64,000 bases of DNA, taken from contig JBAIZL010000006.1 of assembly GCA_036971475.1 (NCBI GenBank), positions 768,501-832,500 on the forward strand, read 5' to 3'. Shown piece after piece: positions 1-11,639 of the stretch (the stretch's first letter is position 1; every line of letters begins with the position of its first letter). The position numbers were made by a program, and so were the translations under genes. The DNA comes from Prosapia bicincta (taxonomy: Eukaryota; Arthropoda; Insecta; Hemiptera; Cercopidae). The notes under the pieces are model-generated. The model did no database searches. It was not told where the DNA came from and saw only the letters and a program-made list of their open reading frames with translations.

Positions 1-910
1 TAGAAGCACCATCGTAGCACTGCTCTCAATTTTTCCATTGACATATCCAAACGTAAGAGGATGTCTTGGACAATAGCAAACAGAGTTTGAGATTCGGTGT
101 TTGTAGTTTCATATAATCCGATAAAATCTTCATTGATGCTCAAATCATCATTTACTGTCCTAATACAAAATGATACCGGTTTGTGAATTGAAACATCGCA
201 AGTTTCATCCACCATTATTGAAAAGTGTTCACATTTCTTAATTTTAGCTAAGATCGAGCGCAAAACAGACTGACCTAGCAAATCAATTATTTCGTTCTGA
301 ATATCGTGGGATGTCCATTTATAACCCGAACGATTTAGCCAGTCTTTTAGTTCTGGGACATCTTCTTTCCTTAGTTCCAATAGTTGCAAAAAATTTGAGT
401 TTATATCTTCATGCCCTCTAATTGCTAGCCCTTGTCGGCATAGCAATTTCAAAGTTGTGAAAATAGCAGTTAGCGCTAAACGGGATTTTTTCATATCATT
501 ATTCATTTGCTCATTCAACTGGGAAGCTACGCTTGAGTTTGAAAAAGTTGACAATTTAAGAACACCTTCCTTGTGTACATTTGTAGTTTCATGAATGCGA
601 AACTTTTCCAATTTGAAAAGCCGGCATAAGTAATCGCATCTTCTTTCTTTAAAGTAAATTTTATAAGTCCTTTCGTTTCTGCCTCTTTGCACACTTTACA
701 AAATGCTTTATCAGTTTGTACTACATAATCTAACCAAGAATATTTAGTAAACCATGATTTCTGAAAGGATCTTCCCTTACCGACGTTCTTTTTGTTGCTG
801 CTCAAATCTAAGTTGTTACTGGCAGATGTTCCAGGTACAGGTAATTCCAGTGCTGGGAGTGGAGTTGCGATCCCATCAATACGTGCCTTTTTAAATACAA
901 ACTTATCCAT
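1..910 (-). pseudogene. DUF4371 / ZMYM1-like hAT-type transposase fragment
   Basis: Read on the minus strand from an ATG at 910, the first ~100 residues contain a Cys-rich TTF-type segment (FCKVCKEAETKG). A frame change near 600-615 follows. The next frame is open down to about position 25 and contains KLSTFSNSSVASQ, LLGQSVLRSILAKI and MVDETCDVSIHKPVSFC, which match the DUF4371 domain of domesticated and transposon-encoded ZMYM1-like proteins. Near position 20 the expected RGQCYDGAS block continues only in another frame, a second indel. The C-terminal RNase H-like part and any hAT dimerisation domain would lie off the left edge. With two frameshifts it is not a working gene. Family assignment is firm; whether it came from a transposon or a host paralogue is inferred from its repeat-rich surroundings. 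Confidence 0.8.
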
Positions 911-1456
911 ATAGTATCACAATAATTTACTTTTCACTATTCACTGCTCACACTAAATCACATCAACATAACAAAACGTGACGAGAACTATGTGCAAACA
1001 GAACTGATTGCAAGAGCCGACTGCCGCGGAAGTAAAAACTAAAAACCAAGAATAATAGGTCAGTTTGTTAGTTGTCAGAGCGCGCTAGGAACAGGTGTCG
1101 GTAACTCATCCCCTAGTTCAGCCGGGTAGTCATGCCTTCAACGCAGTGACCTTGACAAAAGTCATGTAGACAATCTATTTTTATCTTGCTGATTGGCGAC
1201 AATAGAGCTACGAGTTTCGGTGTTTCTTTTATAATGCTTTTACTAACTAACCATCAATTGTAAACACGTTTTATGAAAATTTTACTTAATAAATTAAAGA
1301 TGTCAAGAATATTCTACTGTAATTTAAAACACTTTCCTTTTCCAGATACTTCATAGATGCTTTAATCCTTTGAAATTTTGGGGGAGCTGTGCCCACCCAA
1401 TGTTTTTTTTGGGGGGGGCTTGAGCCCACCCAGGCCTTATGGAGTCGGCGCCCATG
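911..1456 (-). mobile_element. probable 5' flank and terminus of the DUF4371/hAT-like element
   Basis: No gene is visible between the transposase start and about 1456. On the minus strand the segment opens near 1456 with GGGCGCCGACTCC, followed by runs of C and A. This resembles the start of hAT-family terminal repeats. The partner terminus is off the window, so the boundary and any target duplication cannot be confirmed. Confidence 0.35.
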
Positions 1457-2050
1457 GAGTAGACTATGGTTCTCGGAAGGGTTATTAGAAGAGGTAAACA
1501 ACAACAAAATCTACAACACTAGGCTATAGTTCTGGCGCCTGACTGTTATTGGAATGCGTAAACAACAATGAACTCTATACTACGGGAAAATGATGACTCA
1601 CGTCTACCAACAGAGTTATGTTTATATTTACAGATACAGTAGTGCTTTCTTTATATTCTCAAAATAAAATTTCGCATACACACACAACAAATTTGTATTA
1701 GTATAATAAAGGAGATTAGCAAATTTAGTGCAGTTTCTGTTGTTGAGAAAGTTTTATTGAAATTCCCTATTTCACAAAACTGGGGATTGATAATTTGTAC
1801 ATGAAATAGAGGGATCCAGAATAGAGGTTTCATTTAGGAAAGGTTTTATTATAGTAAAGAAATAAATTTTTTGAATATTGGAAAGGAAGTATCTTTGCAA
1901 GAAAAATTCTTGTCTTGCGTAAAAGCATGAGGAACAACCCCACTGGTCCAAAACACAAAGAAAAACCTGGAAGTGCTACAAGTTACAACAGGACATCTCT
2001 TATATATACATATATATGTGTGTGTGTGTGTGTGTGTACGCTTTATGCAT
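1457..2050. other. unassigned AT-rich sequence with a short (TG)n tract
   Basis: No coding signal is convincing here. A minus-strand reading at 1651-1833 has a short hydrophobic run but no splice sites or homology that I recognise. A small TATA/TG microsatellite occupies about 2001-2036. Confidence 0.5.
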
Positions 2051-2057
2051 TATTAAT

Positions 2058-2193
2058 TCATTAATCCGATAGCCGTGAAACTTTGGGATATTGTTGAATA
2101 CATTCCTGGGAAGGTTTCTGGCATAGTAAGTCTTAAAAACCTTACACGTTATTAAACCACTGATCCGATCACCATGAAACTTTGGGAAATTGA
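2058..2193. repeat. degenerate direct repeat, two copies
   Basis: Copies at about 2059-2093 and 2158-2192 share the pattern ATCCGAT..CC.TGAAACTTTGGGA. The unit is ~35 nt and the copies start ~98 nt apart. This looks like an internal repeat of an unidentified element. Confidence 0.5.
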
Positions 2194-2210
2194 AGTTACT
2201 TGATGTATCA

Positions 2211-2530
2211 TCTTGAATTCACTGATTAAAATATATTTAAAAAATACTTAACTAAGTGATTACGTAGTTGCTTACTTGCTGATGTGTTTCAAAACATTCG
2301 TTCCTTTAATGAAGCTAACTCTCTTCTGGCGGTTAGGTATAAAGCCTGTAACGGGATGGATTTATGACTGTGGAATGGGGTGGGTTATTTTGGTTATGTT
2401 TCATGTAGCCTTTTCCATTATATTACACACAACCAAAATAACCCATCCCATTTCACAGTCATATACCCATCCCGCTACAGGCTTTATACCTAACTGATGC
2501 CGTTAGTAGAGGGTTAGCTCTAAGTAAAAA
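2211..2530. repeat. foldback element, copy 1 (paired with 33822-34024)
   Basis: Arms at about 2331-2397 and 2428-2496 are inverted copies: GGTTAGGTATAAAGCCTG on the left, CAGGCTTTATACCTAAC on the right. A ~30-nt loop separates them. The outer flank TTGAATTCACTGATTA...TAACTAAGT...CTTACTTGCTGATG recurs at 33823-33900 as TTGAATTCACTGATTATAC and CTTACTTGCTAATG. The two loci are therefore copies of one foldback family. The plus-strand open frame across this copy is an artefact of the palindrome. Confidence 0.7.
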
Positions 2531-2994
2531 TTTTTTACGATTTTCTTTACACAATCTGCCAAAAAATATTATGATTCAGTTACTTAGCAGTATGAATTAC
2601 CTAGCCCTAGAATAACATAATAGAGACTGTAAGCCTCGCTTAATGTAAAAAGTTCTCCCTAACACATTCGCTGCTGAAAAACATCAATTATGTACCTAGT
2701 ATGCTAAACGTTTTTTTAACGTAAAAACTTACCTTTATGGGTTTCTAGGTGGTTTATGATGTCCATTTACAGATTATGAGGGGGAAAGGTCTAATTGCAC
2801 ATTTTTTTAGGAGGTCCTGAGACCGAGTCCACTTGTATAGCAAGGTCGAAGGAAAAATGTTCGCACAAGTCACACATATTTTCAAAACACTTCCAAATTG
2901 TATCTAAATCCTAAAATATAACTACAAATTTACCAATGTAACTATAAACATATTTACAACCACTTATTTTACTTTGTCATCTATTTTTTTAGTT
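2531..2994. other. 3' flank of the piggyBac element with a candidate terminus
   Basis: At about 2659-2676 the sequence CTAACACATTCGCTGCTG resembles a piggyBac terminus next to a decayed TTAA. It lies on the correct side to be the 3' end of the minus-strand transposase that follows. The opposite end was not found because an (AT)n tract begins just past the start codon. Confidence 0.4.
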
Positions 2995-5024
2995 CCTCTG
3001 ATACAAGTCAAAATACTGAACCACAAAAAGTCCTGGATTATCTGGACAAATCTGACATTCAAGAATAGTGTATTTGACTTTACAATGATCTCATTTCTTT
3101 TGTTGTACGTTTTTCGAGTTTGCTTTTGTTATTTTTGACAAAGCCTGTGTAGCTGGGCATGACGACAAACGCCAAGGAGTAGGAGGCAGAGCCAGAATGA
3201 TAGAATTAGTCAACTCATAAAGGCTCAAATTTCTTTGCATATCCATCGCATATGCTGCATTGAACAAGTAGTGTGCATTTATCATACACATTTGAAGGAT
3301 ATGTATAAACAGATTTCTGTGCCACCACAATGTCTTACATTCAAGAAAATATTAGGCCATCATTTGTTCTGATCGATCAACTCTCTTCATAAAACTGTTA
3401 TGATGGGTAAAGGTTTTTCTTTTTTTACACTTTTTCTGTTGCATGATATAGCCATTGTGTTTTCGAATCTTATAGATAAATACATTACTGGCTGTTGGTC
3501 TTTCCAATTACGTACCATAATTCCTTCTGTATATCTTTTCATAGTTTCACCTACTTTCAAAACTTTACTTTTCACATCTTGTGATAAGTATTTCCTATCA
3601 GTTCTCATGGTGTCAGTACAATATGTATTTTTGAATAACAATTTTTCTACAAGAGTGATACTGTTATAATAGTTATCCATGAATAGACCGTGGCCTCGAT
3701 CAAGTTTTTCTTTCATTAGATGTTAAAACTACTTAGGCAGCATGGTCTTTATCCCCTAAATTATCGTTTCCCCCAATATATAAGGCATTTTAGTATAAGT
3801 CCATCGGGGTCACATAAAGAATACAGTTTTATGCCATATTTATGGTACTTCCCTTGACGAAAGTACAATCTTCCCCGCCAAAGAACCATTCATTGATTTA
3901 AGATTAGGGTTTTTGTGGATTAAAGATCTCAGACACTTTGTTGTTAAAATGATCAACAAAGTATGACACTTTTGAGAGTTCATTATTTGAGTTAGAGTGA
4001 TCTTCAAAATTTAGACATCGCATAATGAGTAAAAGTTTGTCCCTGCTCATGTAATTCCCTAATACAAGTTCAATCAATTAGTTTGTCAACTGGTATTGGA
4101 TCACAAAAACCTTATCTTTCTGTAAATTCAATATTATTCATTCCAGATCTGGGGCTGATGACATGAGGGTTGTCATCAAAATCTGGGTCATTGTCCTCTT
4201 CCTCTAACGCATTCAAAAAATCATCGGTCCCGTCACTATCACATTCATTTTCTGAAGGCAATGTTTCATTCGCATGAATCGTAAGCATTGTTCCACTAGG
4301 GCAGGGGTTCCCAAACTTTTTTGTACCACGCCCCCTCTGGTTATTTGGAGACCCCAACGCCCCCCTACACATATCAGCTTTCCATTTTGCAATACCCTAT
4401 TTCCACGGTGCCGTACATACCAACTCTTACTTGTATAAGTACATGAACTTGTACAAGTACGTGCCTACTTGATACGGTGAGTAGGTAGATTTTTTTGTTC
4501 ACTGTTGAATGCGGCAACGCAGAATGGAAAGATTCAATAATTGTACGTATGATGAAAATTAAAACAAGTATTACATGAAAAACGAATATAATTACTGATA
4601 CAAAATTTAACATTGTAACACAGATACATTTTCAATTTAATAAAGGTGAAACAATAGGTCTACCTACTTACAAAAACAAAACATAAAGTGTAATTTAGTG
4701 AGATGGGTGCGCTTGCATGTTCTGAATAAGTTGACAAATCCTGGGTTGAGTTTCAGACAAAGCACAGCGTAGGTCACTTTCGACATCAAGTTTGTTGCGG
4801 TACTTGGTTTTGATCGCCACAAGAGTTGAAAACTCTTTTTCGCACATGTATGTTGTTGAAAAAGGCAAGTACATCCGAACATCTTATCTGAGGAAATTAT
4901 TTTTGTAATTTTTTTATTTATTTCATTTGGGTGTAACGCCCCCCTGGACTTTCTCCACGCCCCCCCAGGGGGGCTCGCCCCCCAGTTTGGGAACCCCTGC
5001 ACTAGGGCCTGGTTTTGGTTCCAT
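2995..5024 (-). pseudogene. piggyBac transposase (DDE_Tnp_1_7), split by a hAT MITE
   Basis: The minus-strand reading begins at an ATG at 5024-5022. It runs into a hAT MITE (4302-4999), then resumes with an acidic leader rich in D and E. Downstream pieces match piggyBac in order: DHFNNKVSEIFNPQKP and VLWRGRLYFRQG (about 3960-3840), a catalytic-core block with GHGLFMDNYYNS and MVRNWKD (3716-3400), LWWHRNLFIHILQMCMINAHYLFNA (3330-3230, key residues WW and NAHYLF), and a C-terminal Cys-rich tail with ECQICPDNPGLF (about 3060-3000). Frame changes and stops separate several blocks, so it is inactive. If the MITE and one target duplication are ignored, the leader is open from the ATG, so the MITE probably entered before much decay. 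Confidence 0.82.
4302..4999. mobile_element. non-autonomous hAT MITE with perfect 8-bp target duplication
   Basis: The element is 698 bp. It begins CAGGGGTTCCCAAACT and ends with the exact inverse, AGTTTGGGAACCCCTG. The 8-mer CACTAGGG is duplicated at 4294-4301 and 5000-5007. A CAGGG..CCCTG TIR with an 8-bp duplication is the hAT signature. The interior has C-rich subterminal runs and no transposase; open frames inside it are not credible genes. It interrupts the 5' end of the piggyBac reading frame. Confidence 0.92.
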
Positions 5025-5045
5025 GGTAAAAAGATAATTTGCTTA

Positions 5046-5048
<3 letters not shown>

Positions 5049-5138
<90 letters not shown>

Positions 5139-5208
5139 GTGTTTCTATTTCAAGACTACAGAGTGGACTCTTACCAAGGTAAGTCTGTCAGTCTCCTAGT
5201 CCAAAAAA

Positions 5209-5284
<76 letters not shown>

Positions 5285-5285
5285 A
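5049..5285. repeat. two (AT)n tracts flanking half of a foldback
   Basis: (AT)n runs occupy about 5049-5134 and 5211-5272. Between them, 5141-5203 holds one arm (ACTACAGAGTGGACTC, TCAGTCTCCTAGTCC) of the cruciform seen complete at 14441-14620. It is a truncated copy of that repeat. Confidence 0.8.
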
Positions 5286-6400
5286 AGCAGTCAAACAAAC
5301 TAATACACAACTTTATTACTCAACACAATAAGAGTGAATAGAAATTCACTTCGTCATTGAAAATACGCCATCAAAACACTTGTAACTTATCACTAAAACA
5401 AATAAACATACCCTCAAATGCCAGCAATAGTGGCTCACAGTAAACTAAAACAAAATGTAGGGTCTACACTGAGATGTTCCCGCGACCTACAACACATGCA
5501 CAGAGCTACACCATATAGGTTTGAGACTATCATCAAACATGTTTGATGACTATAGTTAACATGTTAAATGCATGCCCGATGTCTCATAGTTAAAAATCTC
5601 AGTTATATCATGACAATGTTTTTGCCACTAGTATTGACACTTCTTAACAGATTTGTCGTTCATAAAAGTTTTTCATATTCAACAATCAGCTTTGAAATTT
5701 CATGACATACTTAAGTGACATTTTTTTTGCTTCAGAAATTTACCTTCAACTGAAATTATCTATTGTATTGTGATTTTAGGAGAATAATCTTTAACTTTAG
5801 TAATACAACCATGACTATTAACTTTATTGAAACCACCAGAATATTTCATCTGATAACGCTGTTTAAAATTTTTTTATCAGTTGTATAACTGTCGTGCTTG
5901 TATCACAAATGGCTTTACTTCTATGCTTTTGCATGAAATAAGTTCCTACACAGTCGTTAACAGTCTACACTCTATCAATTTAAAACAAGAACAAAAACAG
6001 TGTACACAATAACAAGTATCAAACACAGATGATTAACAAAGAACTGAGAAAGAACAGTGAAAACTGAAAGAAAAAAGGTAATAATAAAATAAGGAAATTT
6101 AGAAAATAGTGACACAATAGTATCCTTACTACTCACTTAAAGTATCACGCATTCTTTAGAGCTGAATTCCAAAAAAATAAGTAACCTATTATTAATGTTG
6201 TTAAGAGTTGTAAGTTTAAGGCAACAAAATAGTTGCTATTCCTATCTATATGCTGTTTAAGTGAACAATAATCAAATAAGTCACAGTTATCATACATTAA
6301 ATTATGTACATTTATAAATAAATTATACTAAAAACTAATAACTGGGCAACAAATAGACTTGTAAGCACTAAAAATAATACAACAAAAACATTTACAAACT
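5286..6400. other. no gene recognised; probable decayed repeat sequence
   Basis: The stretch is AT-rich, with A- and C-rich plus-strand composition toward the right end. That bias continues into the PLE-like segment at 6404. I see no splice-compatible open frames. Confidence 0.5.
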
Positions 6401-6403
6401 TTT

Positions 6404-6806
6404 ATGCAAAACCAAAAACACAACACAGTCTCATCCACACAAACGTTTTACCTCTGTACAGTTAACCTCACTAATACAAAATTTACACAACACAAAATGA
6501 ATTTAGTAAACAAAGGCATAAATTCAACCTACACTATAAATCTAATAACGAAACGCACAAAACCATCACGCTACAAACTGAATCAACTATACAAAACACC
6601 AAAACCAAAGATCAAGACTCACTTTGACGTGACACAAAAAACCTAACCAAACACTCAAACATAACTAACAAAAATGCATAGAATGAAATTAAAATAACAA
6701 CTAAACACCATACTTACCAAAGCAGACAAAGGCAACGCCACAGCAATTATCAATAAAAACAGCCTAAATGAGAAAATCAATGGATACATAATATTATAAC
6801 AATATA
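6404..6806 (+). pseudogene. Penelope-like element reverse transcriptase, N-terminal fragment
   Basis: Plus-strand readings contain VNLTNTKFTQHKMNLVNKG. After stops and a frame change comes TILTKADKGNATAIINKNSL at about 6708-6770. The ADKGN.T.II block preceding the reverse transcriptase core is typical of Penelope-like elements. The catalytic YADD-type region and the GIY-YIG endonuclease are missing, because a BEL/Pao LTR begins at 6812. Composition is strongly A- and C-rich on the coding strand, like the PLE C-terminal fragment at 15340-15560. Confidence 0.6.
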
Positions 6807-6811
6807 ATACG

Positions 6812-8926
6812 TGTAAGTACAGGATAACCTATCTTTCAGTAACTTACGTTATTTGTCATCTGTCATCTGCTTTTCATATAACCTAGGATCAGCTGTTGTT
6901 CCGTACCCACAATTCAGTTTCCACCGCTTACTCTATCTTCGATGCAGACTAATATTTTAGTTCTATCTGCTACAATGAGCTATTTCCTCTGTGATCTGGC
7001 TCAGGTCTATAATAGTTTCGATCTAGTTACCCACTGTTGAACATTTCCGTTCCGTTCTAAGTTTCTAGTGCTTCTTGTCTCTCCGACTGTGCAATGTGGT
7101 ACGGCAACTTTCTCTATTGCTCCGTTTCTATTGCTCAGACATTCACAATATCTTTCGTTGTCCAGACTTTCTCAAACTAAAAGTTCAAGAATATCGTGAG
7201 TCTATACGACATATGCAGCGCTGTTTAAATGTTTCGGCACCCACTACCAAAATAAATGCAAATCACTCAAGACTTGTAAACATTGCAACGGTAATCATCA
7301 CTCCTTGTTACATGACTCTAACTCAGCTTTGCCCCAGCGACCTTACACGCATCGACACCCAGACTCAGCCAATGACAGCAACAATTCAACTACAAATGGA
7401 AAACCGCTCGCCAGCGCCAATAACACTACTGTCGCTTCTGCCTTATTAGGGACTGCTGGAGTCATTGTAAATGATCATTTTGGAAATCCGCATATACTTC
7501 GGGCAATCATTGACCCAGGCAGTCAAGTGTCTGTCATAACAAAAACCGCAACCACACGGTTGAGCTTACCTACTAGGCAATAAAATGTTTCTATTGTTGG
7601 AGTTACTTCTCATACCACACGTGTATCAGAATATGTGTCCCTACAAATCTCTTCTAGATATGCCACAAATTTCAAACTTGTTGTAGAAGCTGCAGTACTG
7701 CCTCACATCACTGACCCTCTTCCATCAACCGCACTATCGCCCAATATACACGCACATTACAGTTATCTCCCACTAGCTGACCCTCACTTTCATACTTCTG
7801 CCCAAATTGACTTATTATTAGGATCTGATGTATTTAACCGTAGTCTTGTCAATAGACCACAGCTCATAATCAAAGGCCAACCTCCTGCTGCCCTAAACAC
7901 CTTCTTCGGATGGATTATCTCTGGGTCGCTTCCCGACCATCTATGTCATCAACCTTATGCCTTCGCTGCAAGATTAGCCGCATGCTACGACGCTGCACGT
8001 CGATCCATTGAGAGCAAAGAAGTCGTCCGCACCAATAGAGACACTCAACGCTATAAAAACTTACGCAAGGTTACCACCACCAGTGGCTCCGTTGGAAGAG
8101 TTCAGCCAGACAACCATATCTCAGATCTCTTCGCCCCTCAGCACCCATTGTCGACGCCTCCGGACTGCTCATGGTGGGCGGCAGAGTTCATCAGCCTCCA
8201 TGAAATCACCCTCTTCAGCAAATTTAATTAATTCTCAACGGCAGACCCAGTTCCTTCTTTCTTCCCCTTAGCGAATTCTCATTCTTCTTATCCCAAAATG
8301 TCTAATTGGTCACCCGCTACTGAATCGTCCTACCCAGTGGTCCAAGGAACCATCGATCATTCAGCAACTGCCACTTATTCAGCAGATGTCTAACCGCTTC
8401 TGTCGGTCTTGGTAAACCTCTTACTTACTTATGTAACACCCCACCGAAGGATTAAGGACTTCAATCCACTTAAGGAAGACCAGATAGTCTGCACTCCTGT
8501 TACCAACTCTTGGACTTCCATCCATCTCTTAGCTATCCGCTGACCTCCTGGACATTTCTTTCTTGATCTTCGCCCCTCTACTACTCATCCTCTCATTCTA
8601 AAACATTCGTTTTGGTGGGCGGTATGTTAAGTACAGGATAACCTATCTTTCAGTAACTTACGTTATTTGTCATCTGTCATCTGCTTTTCGTATAACCTAG
8701 GATCAGCTGTTGTTCCGTACCCACAATTCAGTTTCCACCGCTTACTCTATCTTCGATGCAGACTAATATCTAAGTCCTATCTGCTGCAATGAGCTATTTC
8801 CTCTGTGATCTGGCTCAGGTCTATAATAGTTTCGATCTAGTTGCCCACTGTTGAACATTTCCGTTCCGTTCTAAGATTCTAGTCCTGCTTGTCTCTCTGT
8901 GCAATGTGATATGGCAACTTTCTCTA
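6812..8926 (+). mobile_element. BEL/Pao LTR retrotransposon, internally deleted
   Basis: LTR-like direct repeats lie at 6812-7116 and 8625-8926 (about 305 and 302 bp). Both begin TGT(T)AAGTACAGGATAACC and end GGCAACTTTCTCTA, with a modest number of substitutions and small indels. The interior is only ~1.5 kb. It keeps Gag zinc knuckles, a Pao-type protease and a short pre-integrase block, but no reverse transcriptase or RNase H. A G-rich stretch (GGTGGGCGGTA) precedes the 3' LTR as a candidate polypurine tract. I could not identify a clear 5-bp target duplication, so exact ends are uncertain by a few bases. Confidence 0.85.
7200..8231 (+). pseudogene. BEL/Pao Gag zinc knuckle and DUF1758 aspartyl protease remnant
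   Basis: One frame is open from about 7200 to 8231 except for a single TAA at 7581-7583. It starts with a zinc-knuckle-like Cys/His cluster (CKSLKTCKHCNGNHHSLLH). A Pao-family protease follows, with active-site IIDPGSQVSVITK and later IDLLLGSDVF and FFGWIISG; these blocks define DUF1758. In another frame at about 8143-8200, PIVDASGLLMVGGRVHQPP matches the block that normally precedes the integrase. Protease and pre-integrase are therefore joined by a deletion that removed reverse transcriptase and RNase H. It cannot encode a working polyprotein. Confidence 0.82.
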
Positions 8927-9534
8927 GTCAAATATTTAGCCAGTTGAATCGAGTCTATAACCGCTCTTAAATGTTAAACCGCGTTGTGAATTAACTCCTC
9001 AAATGTCTCTAAACGCTTTCTAATCTCGATTAACAATTTTAAACGTATTGAACTATTGTAAAACCGCGTTTCTTAACAGCGCTCAATTTCATAGGTTAAA
9101 CCTCGTGTTTAGTAGCATTGCATAAGAACATTAATTCTTTTAACTGCTTGAATGGACAATCGTTTTAAAAGAACAGACCCAATAAAAATCCCATACACTC
9201 TGAGACACAATAAAAGCCTGCCTTTAAAACCGTCACCACTTAACTCAATAACAACTCTAAATGGAACATTTAGACACTGATGAAGATGGTCATGAGTGAT
9301 TGAAAACGCTATGTCTTAAATTTACAAATTTACAAAAAATTAAAGTCCGGATAGTCAAAACTAATCTAAAGTTATTAAATAAATTATTTTCAAATTGCAT
9401 TGTTGTTCCTGAGAAAGTGCCATTATTATTATTATTTATTCTTAAACAAGTAACAGTTAAAACCTAAAGTGAATTCTTAACAAAACACAAAAGTAAAGAA
9501 AGACCTTAAAATTTTAAATACATGATTCTCTTAC
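8927..9534. other. intergenic or intronic sequence with a hammerhead-like relic
   Basis: No exon is recognised. At about 9279-9315 the plus strand reads ACTGATGAAG, then ATTGAAAACGC. This keeps a CUGAUGA box and GAAA, but the sequence between them pairs poorly. If gene 2 continues, its third exon would lie here or further left on the minus strand; I did not find it. Confidence 0.4.
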
Positions 9535-9851
9535 CGTAACTATATGTCCTATTTTGTATGATTGACATAATTGCTTAGCTTCATCAGAATGACCTATTTC
9601 TTCAAAGCACTGTGTAGCATCTTTTCCAGATATTCCCATCAACACTTCTTCACCACCTGGATGCTAAGAATACAATGATTTAAACTTTAAAATCAGTGAC
9701 TTTCCTAGTCATAAAACTATTTGCATCTGTAATTGTTTGTACTTACTACTTTTAAAAACTTTGTTACATCATGTACATTTCCATGTATAACTATCCAGTA
9801 TAAGCCATTTTGTCCATTGCACTTCCTTATTTCTTCCCATGTATATTTCAT
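9535..9851 (-). CDS. Cyt-b5: cytochrome b5 paralogue (gene 2), first two coding exons
   Basis: Exon 1 is 9851-9747, beginning at an ATG in good context (CACAATG) and ending before a GTAAGT donor. Exon 2 is 9663-9535, after a TTCTTAG acceptor and before GTAAGAG. Together they encode 78 residues of a cytochrome b5 heme domain: KYTWEEIRKCNGQNGLYWIV, DVTKFLKV, then the HPGG loop with the first heme ligand, and EEIGHSDEAKQL with the second. Exon lengths (105 and 129 nt, phase 0) equal those of gene 1, so the two are duplicates. They lie head-to-head, 2.8 kb apart. The linker and membrane-anchor exons were not found. They may lie left of the window, or the gene may have been broken by the BEL/Pao or PLE insertions. 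The heme fold is secure; function as an ER electron carrier is family knowledge. Confidence 0.82.
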
Positions 9852-11007
9852 TGTGGGATTTAGTTTTGAAAGTTGTAGTTGTTCTAGATTAATAAACACT
9901 AATGTGCTGTTTAGCTTTGATACAATGACCTTGATAGTAGAAAGCTTGGAATAGTTGATGTCATTAAATATGATAATTATGGATAGCCAAAGTGTTTATA
10001 TTACTTCTTAATTATTCAGTCAAGGAAATTAGTTTCCCTTTAAGGTACTATTACAATATTTATTTGACTTGAAATGTTATAATACATTTTATATTTGACT
10101 GTAGTGTGTTTGTGGAAATGTACAAAGGATAATTTCAATGAAAAATAATTTTGTACTTGTGAAATATCAAATATTTGTTTAAAATTTGAATTTAATATAT
10201 AAATAACCAGAAGTACTGTATCCCTTGTATATTCTAAAACCCAGGTTTAACTGTATAAGCTGTTTAGAATTATTTCATCAAAGACCTTCATTATGTAAGT
10301 AAAAATCCATTGTTTATAATGAAATGTGTTTGGCCTTGTGAAACTAGTAGTGCTTTTATCTTGTTCAACAAAGTTATTATGTACAAACTTAAATGAAGTA
10401 TGAGTAATGTTATAAAATTTAAAAATAAATTTATTATTTTTAATGTTTCCATAACAAAACTTACAATTAAAAAATGTTAAAACATTAAATATGAGAACTA
10501 GTATTATCAAACACACAATTTTGTAAACATTTAATTGTTTATTTTATTAAAAATTAAATAAATTAATTTTGTAAATAAAATTACGCTTTAAATTTGTGCA
10601 GAGTTATATTTTATGTACCATAAAACTAGTTTCGATTGTACAAGTAGTAGTTTTGGCAATAAACTTATTTTCACAAAACCTCAAAAACATAGTGTTTGGA
10701 ATAAATAGAAATTAGGATTTATATAGGAACATATACTATTCTTTGAGGAACTCCCTGCAATTTATTTTTTCTATTCTGCTCAAATTTGTAGCAAAACTAA
10801 ACGTTTTTTTATATGTTTTCAAGTTAGACCTTATTATCTCATTTTTCTATTTGCCTTTATTTATAAAAATGAAAATGGTGTCAAACAGCATTTATATATT
10901 ACATTTAATGCTATTTATATATTGCATTTATTACACTTTTGCTAAGAATTAACAACCAGCTCCTCATGAACAGCAACAAGATTTCAATATTACATTTAAT
11001 GCTAACA

Positions 11008-11061
<54 letters not shown>

Positions 11062-11400
11062 GTAAATTTTTTTCACTATTTTGTACTTTAATTAGTTTAT
11101 TACTTGTTAATTGATTATTATTTGTAATCATAATTAGTAAAAACAAATTAAAATATTCTAGTCACCCATTATTATTGTTCACTGCAGGGGTACACTAAAA
11201 TATACTAATTATAAAAATTATCTACATATATTTTTACAAATTCGTTTTTAAATTTAGAGTTTTATTTTAGTGTGATAGAGTTTGAAGCACTATTTTTTTA
11301 TATGTAATATAGTCCACACTCATTTTTTTTCTCAGACCTGATTTATTTGTCATAACAAATTTCACACCTTTTTTAGAAATCTTACTATTATATGTGCTAC
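9852..11400. other. AT-rich intergenic region between divergent cytochrome b5 genes
   Basis: No coding signal beyond chance AT-rich frames. An (AT)n tract occupies about 11009-11058. The promoters of genes 1 and 2 should lie somewhere between 9852 and 12674, but no single site can be pointed to. Confidence 0.5.
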
Positions 11401-11639
11401 ATGTACTATTTGAAAGTGAGACAATTTTTAGTTAGATGACATGATGGCTTGTAACCTATTTTTTTATCTCCAGGGGAAACTCTTTCTTGAAGGTCAGATT
11501 TTGACAGTATCTGTTCTACGTTTATTCTATAGTCTGTTCCTTTTGGCATTGGGGGATTATAATTTATTATAAATATAGTGAATGAATTGTAAGTCACAAC
11601 ATTTAATGAATACAAACAATTTTTATATGTCTTGATCAT

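Noticed and set aside
1651..1833. Membrane-anchor exon of cytochrome b5 gene 2
   Set aside because: It is hydrophobic, but lacks a phase-2 splice acceptor and the leading Trp seen in genes 1 and 3.
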